Below, piece by piece: positions 1 to 6,221 of a DNA stretch of 43,621 nucleotides. How positions within the stretch are numbered: position 1 is the first letter of the stretch; each line of letters starts with the position of its first letter. Both the position numbers and the translations under genes were made by a program. The DNA lies in IMG/VR virus record IMGVR_UViG_3300005827_000187, positions 1-43,621 of that record, one strand, 5' to 3'. This DNA is from a virus. The notes under the pieces were generated by a model. It did not search any database, was not told the DNA's origin, and saw only the letters and a list, made by a program, of their open reading frames with translations.

Positions 1-987
1 GAAATCCTGGAAAGTTTCAGAATAAAGCGGGCGGCGCTGGCTTACTGCAACAAACTTGCGGCGGCGGCTACGAACGGAAAAACAGGGCAGGAAGTGATCG
101 ACCTGGCGCAAAGCGAACTGACAGAAATGATGGGTGGAGGCAGAAAACAAGATAACACGCTGCGCAAATCTATTGTAGAGATTTACGACGCGGTATCGGA
201 TGGGAAATCGTCTACAAAGTATATCCCGACCGGCCTGCCGTATCTAGACGACCTGCTTGGTGGATGGGCGCAAGATAAACTCTATTATATTTCTGGACGC
301 CCTGGGCAAGGGAAAAGCGCGGCGCTGATACAATCTGCCCTTAGCGCCGCGCTAGATAGCGGGCAAAAGGTTGGCTTCTTTTCGTGCGAGATGAATGTAA
401 ACGAAATTACGACGCGGTTACTTTCGCAAGTTGCAAGAATCGACAGCAAGAAAATAGAGCGGGCAAAATTAGAACAGGAAGATTGGCCAGCGTTTACAAG
501 CGCAATTGAAAGGCTTCAGTCAATTCAGGATTTATTAAATCTCTACCACGCTCCCGGATTGACTATTGCGACATTGCGCCGGGCGATGGAGCGTGAACGA
601 TTCGACATTGTATTTGTTGACTATATCGGGCTGATGTGGGGCCAGGGACATTCCGAAAATAAGATAGCGGAATTGACGTACCTTTCAAATAATCTAAAAA
701 TCCTGTCAGGTGTTTATCACTGCCCGGTTATTGCGGCCTCCCAGATGAGCAGGGATTTCGAGAAGCGGGGCGGGCGGCCCCGCTTGTCTGACCTGAGAGA
801 CAGCGGAAGCCTTGAACAGGACGGCGACGTCGTGATGTTTGTTTACGCAAAGGACAATGACGCCGACAAGGATAAAAAAGAATTGCAACCAGTCACCGTG
901 TTCGATGTGGCAAAACAGCGCGGCGGCCACGTCGAGGACAGGCTGGTTGTGTTTGATAAACAACTCGTATCGTTCCGCGCAAAATAA
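1..987 (+). CDS. dnaB: Replicative DNA helicase DnaB, C-terminal part (5' end cut by window)
   Basis: This is the RecA-like motor of the hexameric replicative helicase, which unwinds DNA at the phage fork. The frame is open from base 1. Seen: Walker A GRPGQGKSA near fragment residue 100, the FFSCEM strand, Walker B FVDYIGLM near 205, and the sensor/DNA-binding stretch ASQMSRDFEKR followed by DLRDSGSLEQD near 245-265. The first residues (EILESFRIKRAALAYC) match the linker helix after the DnaB N-terminal domain. That N-terminal domain is the last gene of the window (from 43330), so the gene spans the ends. Total length would be about 435 residues, normal for DnaB. An ATG at 94 lies inside the linker and is not the true start. 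Confidence 0.95.
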   Translation, partial: EILESFRIKRAALAYCNKLAAAATNGKTGQEVIDLAQSELTEMMGGGRKQDNTLRKSIVEIYDAVSDGKSSTKYIPTGLPYLDDLLGGWAQDKLYYISGRPGQGKSAALIQSALSAALDSGQKVGFFSCEMNVNEITTRLLSQVARIDSKKIERAKLEQEDWPAFTSAIERLQSIQDLLNLYHAPGLTIATLRRAMERERFDIVFVDYIGLMWGQGHSENKIAELTYLSNNLKILSGVYHCPVIAASQMSRDFEKRGGRPRLSDLRDSGSLEQDGDVVMFVYAKDNDADKDKKELQPVTVFDVAKQRGGHVEDRLVVFDKQLVSFRAK

Positions 988-1039
988 CCACATCCGGCGG
1001 AGCCACTGGCACGCCGGGAAAGAATAGGAGAATGCGAAG

Positions 1040-1387
1040 ATGTATACAGTAAAATGGCAATTCGAGAATGAGCCCTGTGAGCGCGAATACGAAACTATTG
1101 CGCAAGCAGAGGCGGGCGTAATCAACAACGGAATGGCGTATTATCTCTACGCTATTTACGACGCCGAAGAGAATGTGGTGGAGATTATTCACAACGGGAT
1201 TATTTTCGCGCAAAAAGATTCCGAACTACAGGCCGACAACGCCGCAATGCGGGCGGCGCTAGAGAAGTACGCAAATACAGATAACTGGTCAATCACGGAC
1301 GACGAGCGCCGCGATTGGTGGATGGAAACCGAACACGGCTACGCCATCGCAGCCGAAGTCCTGGCGCGGCTGGGCGGTGCGAAATGA
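1040..1387 (+). CDS. Hypothetical protein, 115 aa
   Basis: I do not recognise a family. The protein is acidic, with a Tyr-rich first half (AYYLYAIYDAEENVVEI) that looks like beta strands and a helical second half (SELQADNAAMRAALEKYA). Its start has the ribosome site AGGAGAAT seen before many genes here. The stop overlaps the ATG of the radical SAM gene (ATGA), so the two are probably translated together. Confidence 0.75.
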   Translation: MYTVKWQFENEPCEREYETIAQAEAGVINNGMAYYLYAIYDAEENVVEIIHNGIIFAQKDSELQADNAAMRAALEKYANTDNWSITDDERRDWWMETEHGYAIAAEVLARLGGAK

Positions 1388-2223
1388 CAACGCAAATAAC
1401 ACTAAATGACGATGGATATTCAATCAAGGGATGCTCGTATATCTACGCCCCGAAAGGGCAGGCGGGTGAGTACGCCAGATTAGCTGCAAATCCTTACCGG
1501 GGATGTGGGCATAAATGCGCTTATTGCTACGTTCCGCAAGTTCTGAAAATGCCGCGCTCTGAGTTTGACGCCGGGGCGGTATTACGCCCGGACTTCCTGA
1601 AACATCTCGAAAAAGACGCCGCGAAATATCAGGCGGCTGGTATCCACGAAAATGTACTTTTGAGTTTCACGACTGACCCGTATCACCCCGGCGACACATC
1701 CGCCACGCGGGAGACAATCAAGATTTTGCAGGCCGCTGGCTTGCGTGTCGCGACCCTAACGAAGGGCGGCTGGCGGGCTACGCGGGATTTGGATTTATTT
1801 CGCCCTGGCCTTGACCACTTCGCCAGCACCCTGACCAGCACCAGCCCGGCTTTTAGCGCAAAGTGGGAACGCGGAGCGGCTGACCCGGTAGACAGAATGG
1901 GGACGTTGTATCATTTTCATCGGGCCGGAATATTTACATGGGTGAGCCTGGAACCTGTTTTGTCGGTTTCCGAAACCTTGCGCGTCATCGAAGCCACGCA
2001 GGATTATGTAAATTTCTATAAAGTCGGAAAGGCGAACTATATCACCCTGCCGGAGCCGATAGACTGGCGGGCGTTTACTTTTCGCGTGACAAACATGCTT
2101 AACGACCTGGGAAAGGCGCATTACGTCAAAAAGGATTTACAGCCATACCTGCCAGATGGGTACAAAAATACGCGGCTAGAAAACTACACGCTTGACTCCG
2201 CGCCCGCGCCTGTGCTAAAATAG
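1384..2223 (+). CDS. Radical SAM protein, SPL/Rv2578c-like
   Basis: A radical SAM enzyme of about 279 residues. The iron-sulfur motif CxxxCxxC is CGHKCAYCY (C41, C45, C48), preceded by NPYRGCG as in the spore photoproduct lyase-like / Rv2578c group. SFTTDPYHPGD near residue 100 and a later WVSLEPVLS are typical of this group. The reaction is not predictable from sequence; nucleic-acid modification or repair is possible because spore photoproduct lyase repairs thymine dimers, but this is inference. I chose the ATG at 1384, overlapping the upstream stop, over an in-frame upstream extension that would run through the previous gene. A terminator follows. Confidence 0.85.
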   Translation: MTTQITLNDDGYSIKGCSYIYAPKGQAGEYARLAANPYRGCGHKCAYCYVPQVLKMPRSEFDAGAVLRPDFLKHLEKDAAKYQAAGIHENVLLSFTTDPYHPGDTSATRETIKILQAAGLRVATLTKGGWRATRDLDLFRPGLDHFASTLTSTSPAFSAKWERGAADPVDRMGTLYHFHRAGIFTWVSLEPVLSVSETLRVIEATQDYVNFYKVGKANYITLPEPIDWRAFTFRVTNMLNDLGKAHYVKKDLQPYLPDGYKNTRLENYTLDSAPAPVLK

Positions 2224-2226
2224 TGG

Positions 2227-2242
2227 CACATTCTCCAATGTG
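2227..2242 (+). terminator. Small hairpin after radical SAM gene
   Basis: CACATT, CTCC loop, AATGTG: a 6-bp stem right after the stop. It has no T tract of its own and may be an accessory 3' stem before the main terminator at 2268. Confidence 0.35.
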
Positions 2243-2267
2243 ATGTGGTTTACTGGTACGCGCCGCG

Positions 2268-2302
2268 AATCCCCCCGCCCCCTGACGGGGGGATTTCGTT
2301 TT
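2268..2302 (+). terminator. Rho-independent terminator
   Basis: AATCCCCCCG (2268-2277) pairs perfectly with CGGGGGGATT (2286-2295), followed by TCGTTTTAAT. It ends the transcript that includes dnaB and the radical SAM gene. Confidence 0.8.
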
Positions 2303-2312
2303 AATCTAACCC

Positions 2313-2341
2313 TTGACGAGTATACACATGGGTGATATTAT
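2313..2341 (+). promoter_or_regulatory. Sigma70-type promoter for the 2372 operon
   Basis: TTGACG (2313-2318), a 17-base spacer, TATTAT (2336-2341) and an extended TGA just before the -10. It sits directly after the terminator and 30 bases before the next gene. Confidence 0.7.
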
Positions 2342-2371
2342 TGGGCTATCAAGCAAACAGGAGAATATAAA

Positions 2372-2566
2372 ATGAAAATTAGCCAGGAAGTACGCGAGAT
2401 CGAAAAGCATATAAATGCATTGTCAGGCGACAAGAACGAGCAAATCGCAATCATCAGCAAAGCGCAAGGGATGGTATCCGGGCACTTCAACGCAGACCAA
2501 CACGTCCTCGCGGCGATGATTATCGCAAAAAACCGTATTATCCGCCAGATGAAGGCGACGAAATGA
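2372..2566 (+). CDS. Hypothetical helical protein, 64 aa
   Basis: Small charged, mostly helical protein with no recognised family. The start follows AACAGGAGAAT, the strong ribosome site used repeatedly in this genome, and it is the first gene after the promoter at 2313. Its stop overlaps the ATG of the next gene by four bases. Confidence 0.7.
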   Translation: MKISQEVREIEKHINALSGDKNEQIAIISKAQGMVSGHFNADQHVLAAMIIAKNRIIRQMKATK

Positions 2567-2931
2567 CCACCGACAAATCCCCCGCCCCGAACAGCCGCGC
2601 CCGCGCCGAAGAAATCGCGGCGGCTACACAGGATGTAATCGCGGAATTAAAAATCTCCCGGCGTCAAGTTCCGTTTCGCAGTCAGGAAATCCGCCGTGCT
2701 GTTATCGCCCGCACCGGATGCGCCAGGGACACCGCCCGCAACGCCTTGCACCGCTGGATGGCCGGGCAGAAAGTCGGCGCGGGATGGGGCGGACTGCGTA
2801 TCAATATTGCGTCAGTTTGCCCGCATTGTGGGAGGGATTATCTTATCAACGAAACCATTGTTGACGGCGAGTTGCGCTGTTCGTGCAGACTGCCAGGACA
2901 GCCTAAACCGCCACAAAACGGCACATTCTAG
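2563..2931 (+). CDS. Putative DNA-binding protein with C-terminal zinc ribbon, 122 aa
   Basis: The middle (QEIRRAVIARTGCARDTARN, then ALHRWMAGQ) looks like a helix-turn-helix. The C-terminus has CPHCGRDYL and later CSC, a four-cysteine zinc ribbon. A regulatory or replication-accessory role is inference. Translation is coupled to the gene before (ATGA overlap). An alternative frame over the same bases starting at 2696 has no support. Confidence 0.7.
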   Translation: MTTDKSPAPNSRARAEEIAAATQDVIAELKISRRQVPFRSQEIRRAVIARTGCARDTARNALHRWMAGQKVGAGWGGLRINIASVCPHCGRDYLINETIVDGELRCSCRLPGQPKPPQNGTF

Positions 2932-3002
2932 GCGATTTGATGAGCGGGTGCGCAGTGTATGACCCGTGAAGTGAAAACAGGCTAAAACAGGAGAATGAAA
3001 AA

Positions 3003-3257
3003 ATGGAAACGATCGAAAGTAAGATTACTAAAATTCTGGTAAGCAAAGGATTATTTCCCGAACAGGCCGCGCAGGTGATGGAACTCGTAAAGGCCGCGCC
3101 TGAAAACGAATCTATGCAAGGGAGATGGAGCGACGCGCCGGAAGGGTATCCTGATTTTATGATGGGCGCGCTTGTGGTTTCTGTAAATTCCTACGCACTC
3201 GAATGGATTGACGCGAACAAGCCGCGAGCGTGGTTCAGGCCAATGTTTGCGCAATAA
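3003..3257 (+). CDS. Hypothetical small phage protein, 84 aa
   Basis: The pattern IESKITKILVSKGLFPEQA, then GRW, GYP and ALEWIDANKPRAWFRPMF resembles a small uncharacterised family I have met in many phage and plasmid genomes (from memory). Function unknown. Ribosome site AACAGGAGAATG precedes the start. It lies immediately upstream of the attI-like site of array A, on the same strand. Confidence 0.75.
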   Translation: METIESKITKILVSKGLFPEQAAQVMELVKAAPENESMQGRWSDAPEGYPDFMMGALVVSVNSYALEWIDANKPRAWFRPMFAQ

Positions 3258-3275
3258 TCCCCCGCGACGTATAAC
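3247..3275 (+). promoter_or_regulatory. Candidate promoter of cassette array A
   Basis: TTGCGC (3247-3252), 17-base spacer, TATAAC (3270-3275). The -35 is poor and lies in the end of the upstream gene. Its position just outside the attI-like site mirrors the cassette promoter of a classical integron. Confidence 0.4.
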
Positions 3276-3297
3276 ACACCGCGCTGGCGTCTTATAC

Positions 3298-3327
3298 GGC
3301 AAGTCGTTGTATAAAACATAGTTGGGC
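3298..3327 (+). other. attI-like site A (start of cassette array A)
   Basis: Contains GGCAAGTCG, then TATAAAACATAGTTGGGC, ending in the R box GTTGGGC (3321-3327). From memory, the class 1 attI1 core reads GGCAGTCG, CCC, TAAAACAAAGTTAGGC, so order and sequence agree well. The same core occurs on the minus strand at 31832-31854. Just upstream, CGTATAA (3268-3274) and TTATACG (3292-3298) form an inverted repeat, and a third GTATAA is at 3309-3314; these could be integrase-binding half sites. An unusual attC is the alternative. Confidence 0.6.
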
Positions 3328-3347
3328 GCTTCGTAAAGGAGTAACTT

Positions 3348-3647
3348 ATGCCAAATCTTGTTGAATTTGCTAGAAAAGATGGTTTTCCGAACAGGATATA
3401 TCGCGCATACTTGCATACCAAGCTGTTTATTCTTGGGTGGCTCGGTTTCAAAACCGCTACGTGGTTCTCCAAAGATAAAAATATTTTGAGCTGCGATATT
3501 GTGAGCAGAGAAACTTTTGATTTCTTTTCCGCGCCCAACATCGCGTCCACGCCGACTGGTGGGTCGGCTCCAGTTTCCGGGCAGTTATCTACGCCCGAAG
3601 ATATCCCGTCGAATCAGCCGGTCAGCGTCCCGCCCACCAGCGGGTAA
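3348..3647 (+). CDS. Cassette A1 protein, 99 aa, hypothetical
   Basis: Not a recognised family. The N-terminal half (YLHTKLFILGWLGFKTATWF) is hydrophobic and could be one membrane or membrane-associated helix. The Pro/Ser/Thr-rich C-terminus (from about residue 62) is encoded inside the attC site and may be mostly a by-product of it. Start has AAAGGAG at the right distance. The stop TAA lies in the L' region of the attC, exactly as in the array B cassettes. The whole gene sits between two GTTGGGC boxes (3321 and 3656), so it is one complete integron-like cassette. Confidence 0.65.
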   Translation: MPNLVEFARKDGFPNRIYRAYLHTKLFILGWLGFKTATWFSKDKNILSCDIVSRETFDFFSAPNIASTPTGGSAPVSGQLSTPEDIPSNQPVSVPPTSG

Positions 3648-3662
3648 CGCCAGCCGTTGGGC
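3533..3662 (+). other. attC-like recombination site A1
   Basis: R'' GCCCAAC (3533-3539) and R' GTTGGGC (3656-3662), both fitting RYYYAAC/GTTRRRY. Inner arms CTGGTGGG (3556-3563) and CCCACCAG (3633-3640) pair perfectly. CCG (3552-3554) pairs CGG (3641-3643), with an unpaired A at 3555 on the gene strand, as in known attC sites. The 3' half CGGGTAACGCCAGCCGTT is nearly identical to the 3' halves of attC sites in array B. About 130 bp. Confidence 0.8.
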
Positions 3663-3698
3663 GGCTCTCGCTCAACGCAATATCTAAAGGAGTTAGTC

Positions 3699-3899
3699 AT
3701 GGAAGGTCGTCAGTTGTTGCAATATCTTATTGATACGTCGGATGCGTTGCTTGCTAAAAAGCAAGAGGCAACAGAATATCTCGCCAAAATTGAAGCCGCC
3801 GCCCAACACCACGCGCACCTGACGTGGCTAGAGTCTCACCCTTGCAATTGTACTGATGATGATAACTTCTGCCGCTTGCCGAGTTGTCCCCGCTGCTAA
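3699..3899 (+). CDS. Cassette A2 protein, 66 aa, Cys-rich C-terminus
   Basis: Helical N-terminus (LLQYLIDTSDALLAKKQEAT), then a short tail with five cysteines (CNCTDDDNFCRLPSCPRC) that may bind zinc. Family unknown. I chose the ATG at 3699 because AAAGGAG precedes it; an in-frame TTG upstream lies in the recombination box. The gene follows the GTTGGGC box at 3656 and ends in a degraded attC, so it is the second cassette of array A. Confidence 0.65.
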   Translation: MEGRQLLQYLIDTSDALLAKKQEATEYLAKIEAAAQHHAHLTWLESHPCNCTDDDNFCRLPSCPRC

Positions 3900-3908
3900 C
3901 CGCTAGCC
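3801..3908 (+). other. Degraded attC-like site A2
   Basis: R'' GCCCAAC (3801-3807) is the reverse complement of the cassette's own first bases (GTTGGGC, 3656). GCACCTGACGTGG follows, aligning with GCACCCGACAAGG of site B1. The TAA stop is in an L'-like CTGCTAACCGC, but no GTTRRRY box follows and the inner arms do not pair. It looks like a terminal attC whose 3' half has decayed or been replaced. Confidence 0.45.
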
Positions 3909-3925
3909 CGCAACATCCCCGCAAT

Positions 3926-3954
3926 AAATCCCGCTTGTATCCTGAGCGGGATTT
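3926..3954 (+). terminator. Terminator-like hairpin at end of array A
   Basis: AAATCCCGC (3926-3934) and GCGGGATTT (3946-3954) pair perfectly. The T tract is short on plus. It overlaps the -35 region of the next promoter. Confidence 0.55.
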
Positions 3955-3964
3955 GGCGTATAAT
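3935..3964 (+). promoter_or_regulatory. Promoter for structured RNA and tRNA
   Basis: TTGTAT (3935-3940), 18-base spacer, perfect TATAAT (3959-3964). The start would fall near 3971, at the first base of the long closing helix described next. Confidence 0.65.
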
Positions 3965-3970
3965 GTAGAC

Positions 3971-4122
3971 ACGTCACCGCAGCGAGGGCGTCCCGCTAAA
4001 CAAGGCGTATTGCGCGGCGCGGACAGCGCGAGAACGTGACAGTAGCGCCCGGCGACTGGTTCTCCATAAATTAGACTGAGGGCGCACGGCAGCGCACAGA
4101 TGAGCGACCTGGCCGGTGACGT
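3971..4122 (+). ncRNA. Candidate structured RNA upstream of the tRNA
   Basis: ACGTCACCG (3971-3979) pairs perfectly with CGGTGACGT (4114-4122), closing a domain of about 150 nt that starts at the predicted +1 and stops 11 bases before the tRNA. Inside are AGCGAGGG/CCCGCT, CGCG-gacag-CGCG, and GCGCCC (4045-4050)/GGGCGC (4080-4085). A competing GTGAC at about 4035 could also pair with the 5' strand. No open frame with a ribosome site is present. No known RNA class recognised. Confidence 0.5.
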
Positions 4123-4133
4123 ACAGAAATTAT

Positions 4134-4204
4134 TGCGCGGTAGAGTAATGGCAACTCGCAGGCCCCATAAGCCTGTTTTCCGGGTTCGACTCCCGGCTGC
4201 GCAA
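4134..4204 (+). tRNA. tRNA with CAT anticodon (Met, or Ile if lysidine-modified)
   Basis: Full cloverleaf by hand: acceptor TGCGCGG/CTGCGCA (one G-T pair), D arm GAGT/ACTC with loop AATGGCA, anticodon arm CAGGC/GCCTG with loop CCCATAA, variable TTTT, T arm CCGGG/CCCGG with loop TTCGACT, discriminator A. Anticodon CAT (4166-4168). The U1-A72 pair argues against an initiator tRNA. Odd: position 33 is C, where U is nearly universal in bacterial tRNAs. CCA is not encoded. Confidence 0.85.
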
Positions 4205-4314
4205 TTTGGCGGCGCGATATGGCCGGAACTAGCCAACCCGGAAGCACATTGTAAATACCAGTTTGACCGGTCGGTGTGCGTTAAAAATTTACCCTATGCG
4301 CCACACAAAAAAAA

Positions 4315-4367
4315 GACGGGCGGCGGCGACCCCTACGACAGTAAAAGTCTGCAACAGCCCGCCCGTC
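4315..4367 (-). terminator. Rho-independent terminator reading on the minus strand
   Basis: GACGGGCGG (4315-4323) and CCGCCCGTC (4359-4367) form a perfect 9-bp stem with a 35-base loop. On minus the stem is followed by eight T (AAAAAAAA on plus at 4307-4314). On plus it is followed only by a loose AATTATTTT. No minus-strand gene is visible to the right for several kb. Confidence 0.5.
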
Positions 4368-4396
4368 AGAAATTATTTTCGATAGGAGTTTATCGC

Positions 4397-4570
4397 ATGG
4401 ACAAATGGATTATTGACCTCGCTGCAAAGTTAATCACCGCCGCCCTTCGCCGGGCAATCCTTGACCCGGACAAACGCGCCGCCGTTTTGAGCGCGGCGCG
4501 CCAGATGGTGTCAGATGTATCGATGCTAATCGCGCAAGTGGAAACCTTACGCGCCTCTGATTTGAAATAA
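4397..4570 (+). CDS. Hypothetical small protein, 57 aa
   Basis: Mostly amphipathic helix (WIIDLAAKLITAALRRAIL). Start chosen for the ribosome site TAGGAG eight bases before the ATG. A longer frame from 4100 would run through the tRNA and is rejected. No family recognised. Placed before a membrane/coiled-coil pair. Confidence 0.6.
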   Translation: MDKWIIDLAAKLITAALRRAILDPDKRAAVLSAARQMVSDVSMLIAQVETLRASDLK

Positions 4571-4587
4571 TACTCTCCTCCCTGGGT

Positions 4588-4616
4588 TGCCCCGCCTGTC
4601 CTCCGCAGGCGGGGCA
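4588..4616 (+). terminator. Strong intercistronic hairpin
   Basis: TGCCCCGCCTG (4588-4598) pairs perfectly with CAGGCGGGGCA (4606-4616). No T tract follows, so it may slow or protect the transcript rather than end it. Confidence 0.45.
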
Positions 4617-4624
4617 TAAACTTT

Positions 4625-5308
4625 ATGACAATTGAAACTGCTCTTGCAATTGGTGAAAAAATAATCAGCGGCCTGTTCGTTGTGTTCGTTTCATACCGCC
4701 TGTGGGATATTGGATACCAAAAGTCCGTAACCAGAAAGGCGGCGGGAGACGCGAGCAATATAGAAGTCGACACCCAGAAAAAAGGCGCTGAGGTGATGCA
4801 CATTCTGACCGAGACAGTGGCGGAGGGGGCGGATAATCTTATAAAAGCGTATCAAGAAAAAGAACAAATCAGGGAATTATCGAAAAAGAAAGATGCGCAA
4901 ATTGCGCAAAATCAAGCAGACATCTCGACGTTAAATAGCCGATTCGCAAAATACGAAGGCGAAGTCGCTACGAAGTTCTCCGCTATGGACAAAGTTATAG
5001 AGGGTTTGCATAAAGACAAGGATTTTCTAGAGCGGGAACGCAAGGCCGAGGCAGATGAGCGCAAGAAATTGCGCAAAGAGTTTGACGATTACAAGATAGC
5101 GGCGGAAGAAAAAGCGCGTGAGGCGGCGGAAAAGTTCGGAGAGTATAAATTAGCCGCAGAGACCGAGATTAAAAAAATCAAATACGAGTTCGACCAATAC
5201 GTAATAAAGACAGAAGAAAAGATGAAACAACTTTACGCAGAAAACAGGGAACTAAAAACGCGGCTCGGAATGCCTCCGACCGTGCTTTGGACGGCGCACG
5301 ATGCTTGA
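4625..5308 (+). CDS. Membrane-anchored coiled-coil protein, 227 aa
   Basis: One N-terminal hydrophobic segment (IISGLFVVFVSYRLW, residues about 13-28) is followed by a long charged coiled coil (residues 60-215, rich in K/E/A heptads such as KKDAQIAQNQAD and YKIAAEEKAREAAEKF). It overlaps the next gene, a small membrane protein, by eight bases. The arrangement recalls i-spanin or holin-accessory proteins, but the coiled coil is longer than usual and I cannot assign it. Confidence 0.75.
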   Translation: MTIETALAIGEKIISGLFVVFVSYRLWDIGYQKSVTRKAAGDASNIEVDTQKKGAEVMHILTETVAEGADNLIKAYQEKEQIRELSKKKDAQIAQNQADISTLNSRFAKYEGEVATKFSAMDKVIEGLHKDKDFLERERKAEADERKKLRKEFDDYKIAAEEKAREAAEKFGEYKLAAETEIKKIKYEFDQYVIKTEEKMKQLYAENRELKTRLGMPPTVLWTAHDA

Positions 5309-5585
5309 CATTATCTTCCTGCCATTATTCGGCTTGCTTTTGCACCAAACAAAACGTATCAGCGATCACGCCCCGCGTGGATGGACTTACATCGTAAATT
5401 ACTGCATTGGCGTAGTTGGTATCCTGGCTGTTTTTCCGCACGCCGTAAGAAAGTTCGGCGCAAGCGTTGACGAAGCCCGCCGCGCTGTTATCGCCCTGGC
5501 AATTGTAGCGATGGGGATCGGTTCTGGCGTTTTGGGCGGCTGGATAGTCGATACCCTGTTCGCCGCTTGGAGAAAAAAGAAATGA
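5301..5585 (+). CDS. Small membrane protein, holin-like, 94 aa
   Basis: Three hydrophobic stretches: IIFLPLFGLLL (3-14), YIVNYCIGVVGILAVF (30-45) and VIALAIVAMGIGSGVLGGWIV (63-83), with a basic tail WRKKK. Size and layout fit a phage holin, which forms the membrane lesion for lysis. No endolysin is next to it, so holin is only a suggestion. Overlaps both neighbours, so it is translationally coupled. Confidence 0.65.
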   Translation: MLDIIFLPLFGLLLHQTKRISDHAPRGWTYIVNYCIGVVGILAVFPHAVRKFGASVDEARRAVIALAIVAMGIGSGVLGGWIVDTLFAAWRKKK

Positions 5586-5803
5586 AAGACGAACTCGCCG
5601 AGACAAAGCCGCTTTTCAACGTCAAGCAATACCGCCGCCCGCCCGTAAAACAGACTTATCCAAAAGTCACGCTGGTACTTTCTTGCGGCTGTAGCGCAAG
5701 GGCCATTTACGATATGTATAAAATCGGCGCGTTCGTCATCTGCCCGAACTGTCACCAATCGGCGCGGATCGACAACATTCTGCGGGGCGAGGTGATGGCG
5801 TAA
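5582..5803 (+). CDS. Zinc-ribbon protein, 73 aa
   Basis: CGC at residues 35-37 and CPNC at 54-57 form a four-cysteine metal site. N-terminus basic and Pro-rich. Start is the ATG overlapping the upstream stop; an in-frame TTG upstream is less likely. Function unknown. Confidence 0.6.
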   Translation: MKDELAETKPLFNVKQYRRPPVKQTYPKVTLVLSCGCSARAIYDMYKIGAFVICPNCHQSARIDNILRGEVMA

Positions 5804-6031
5804 ATGGAACCGCAAGCAATCTACACCGCAACCCGCCCGCCGAAGAAAGATGACCCGTTTGAAATGCGTTTATTCGGGCTGGCTATGGAAATTCACCAAT
5901 ATAGAAGCGCGATTGCGCTGCAACGCAGTAGCCTGGAACGGCTTGAAACGAAATGCGCCGGCTTGACCGCAGAATTTGACCGCCTGACCGGCGCAAAGCG
6001 AGAAAGCAATGCCGATAGCAAAAGCGGGTAA
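5804..6031 (+). CDS. Hypothetical protein with coiled coil, 75 aa
   Basis: Starts right after the previous stop. Residues 20-65 are helical (IHQYRSAIALQRSSLERLET). No family recognised. The last 23 bases overlap the next gene in another frame. Confidence 0.6.
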   Translation: MEPQAIYTATRPPKKDDPFEMRLFGLAMEIHQYRSAIALQRSSLERLETKCAGLTAEFDRLTGAKRESNADSKSG

Positions 6032-6221
6032 ACGCCAGCGCAATTTTGATAAACTCGCTCCGTTCCAATCCGTATCCGAAAACGGGTGCGCCCGCTGTGA
6101 TGCGCTGAAATACTGCAAAAGCGTCGTGATGAAGACGGCGTTCAATTCCAAGAAAATCTACCCGCTGAAATGCGAGGCGGGGCAGGTGTATGAACCGAAT
6201 AGAGAGGCAGAAACAGCATGA
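6009..6221 (+). CDS. Four-cysteine small protein, 70 aa
   Basis: CARC, then C and C (CARCDALKYCKS and LKCEAG) suggest a small zinc or iron-sulfur site. Overlaps genes on both sides. Function unknown. Confidence 0.6.
   Translation: MPIAKAGKRQRNFDKLAPFQSVSENGCARCDALKYCKSVVMKTAFNSKKIYPLKCEAGQVYEPNREAETA

Noticed and set aside
4100-4570. A 156-codon open frame on plus
   Set aside because: It runs through the whole tRNA at 4134-4204 and a hairpin. A well-placed ribosome site supports a 57-residue gene from 4397 instead.
6012-6040. attC-like 3' half (CAAAAGCGGGTAAACGCCAG)
   Set aside because: It lacks GTTRRRY, a facing arm and an R'' box; resemblance to the real sites appears to be chance.
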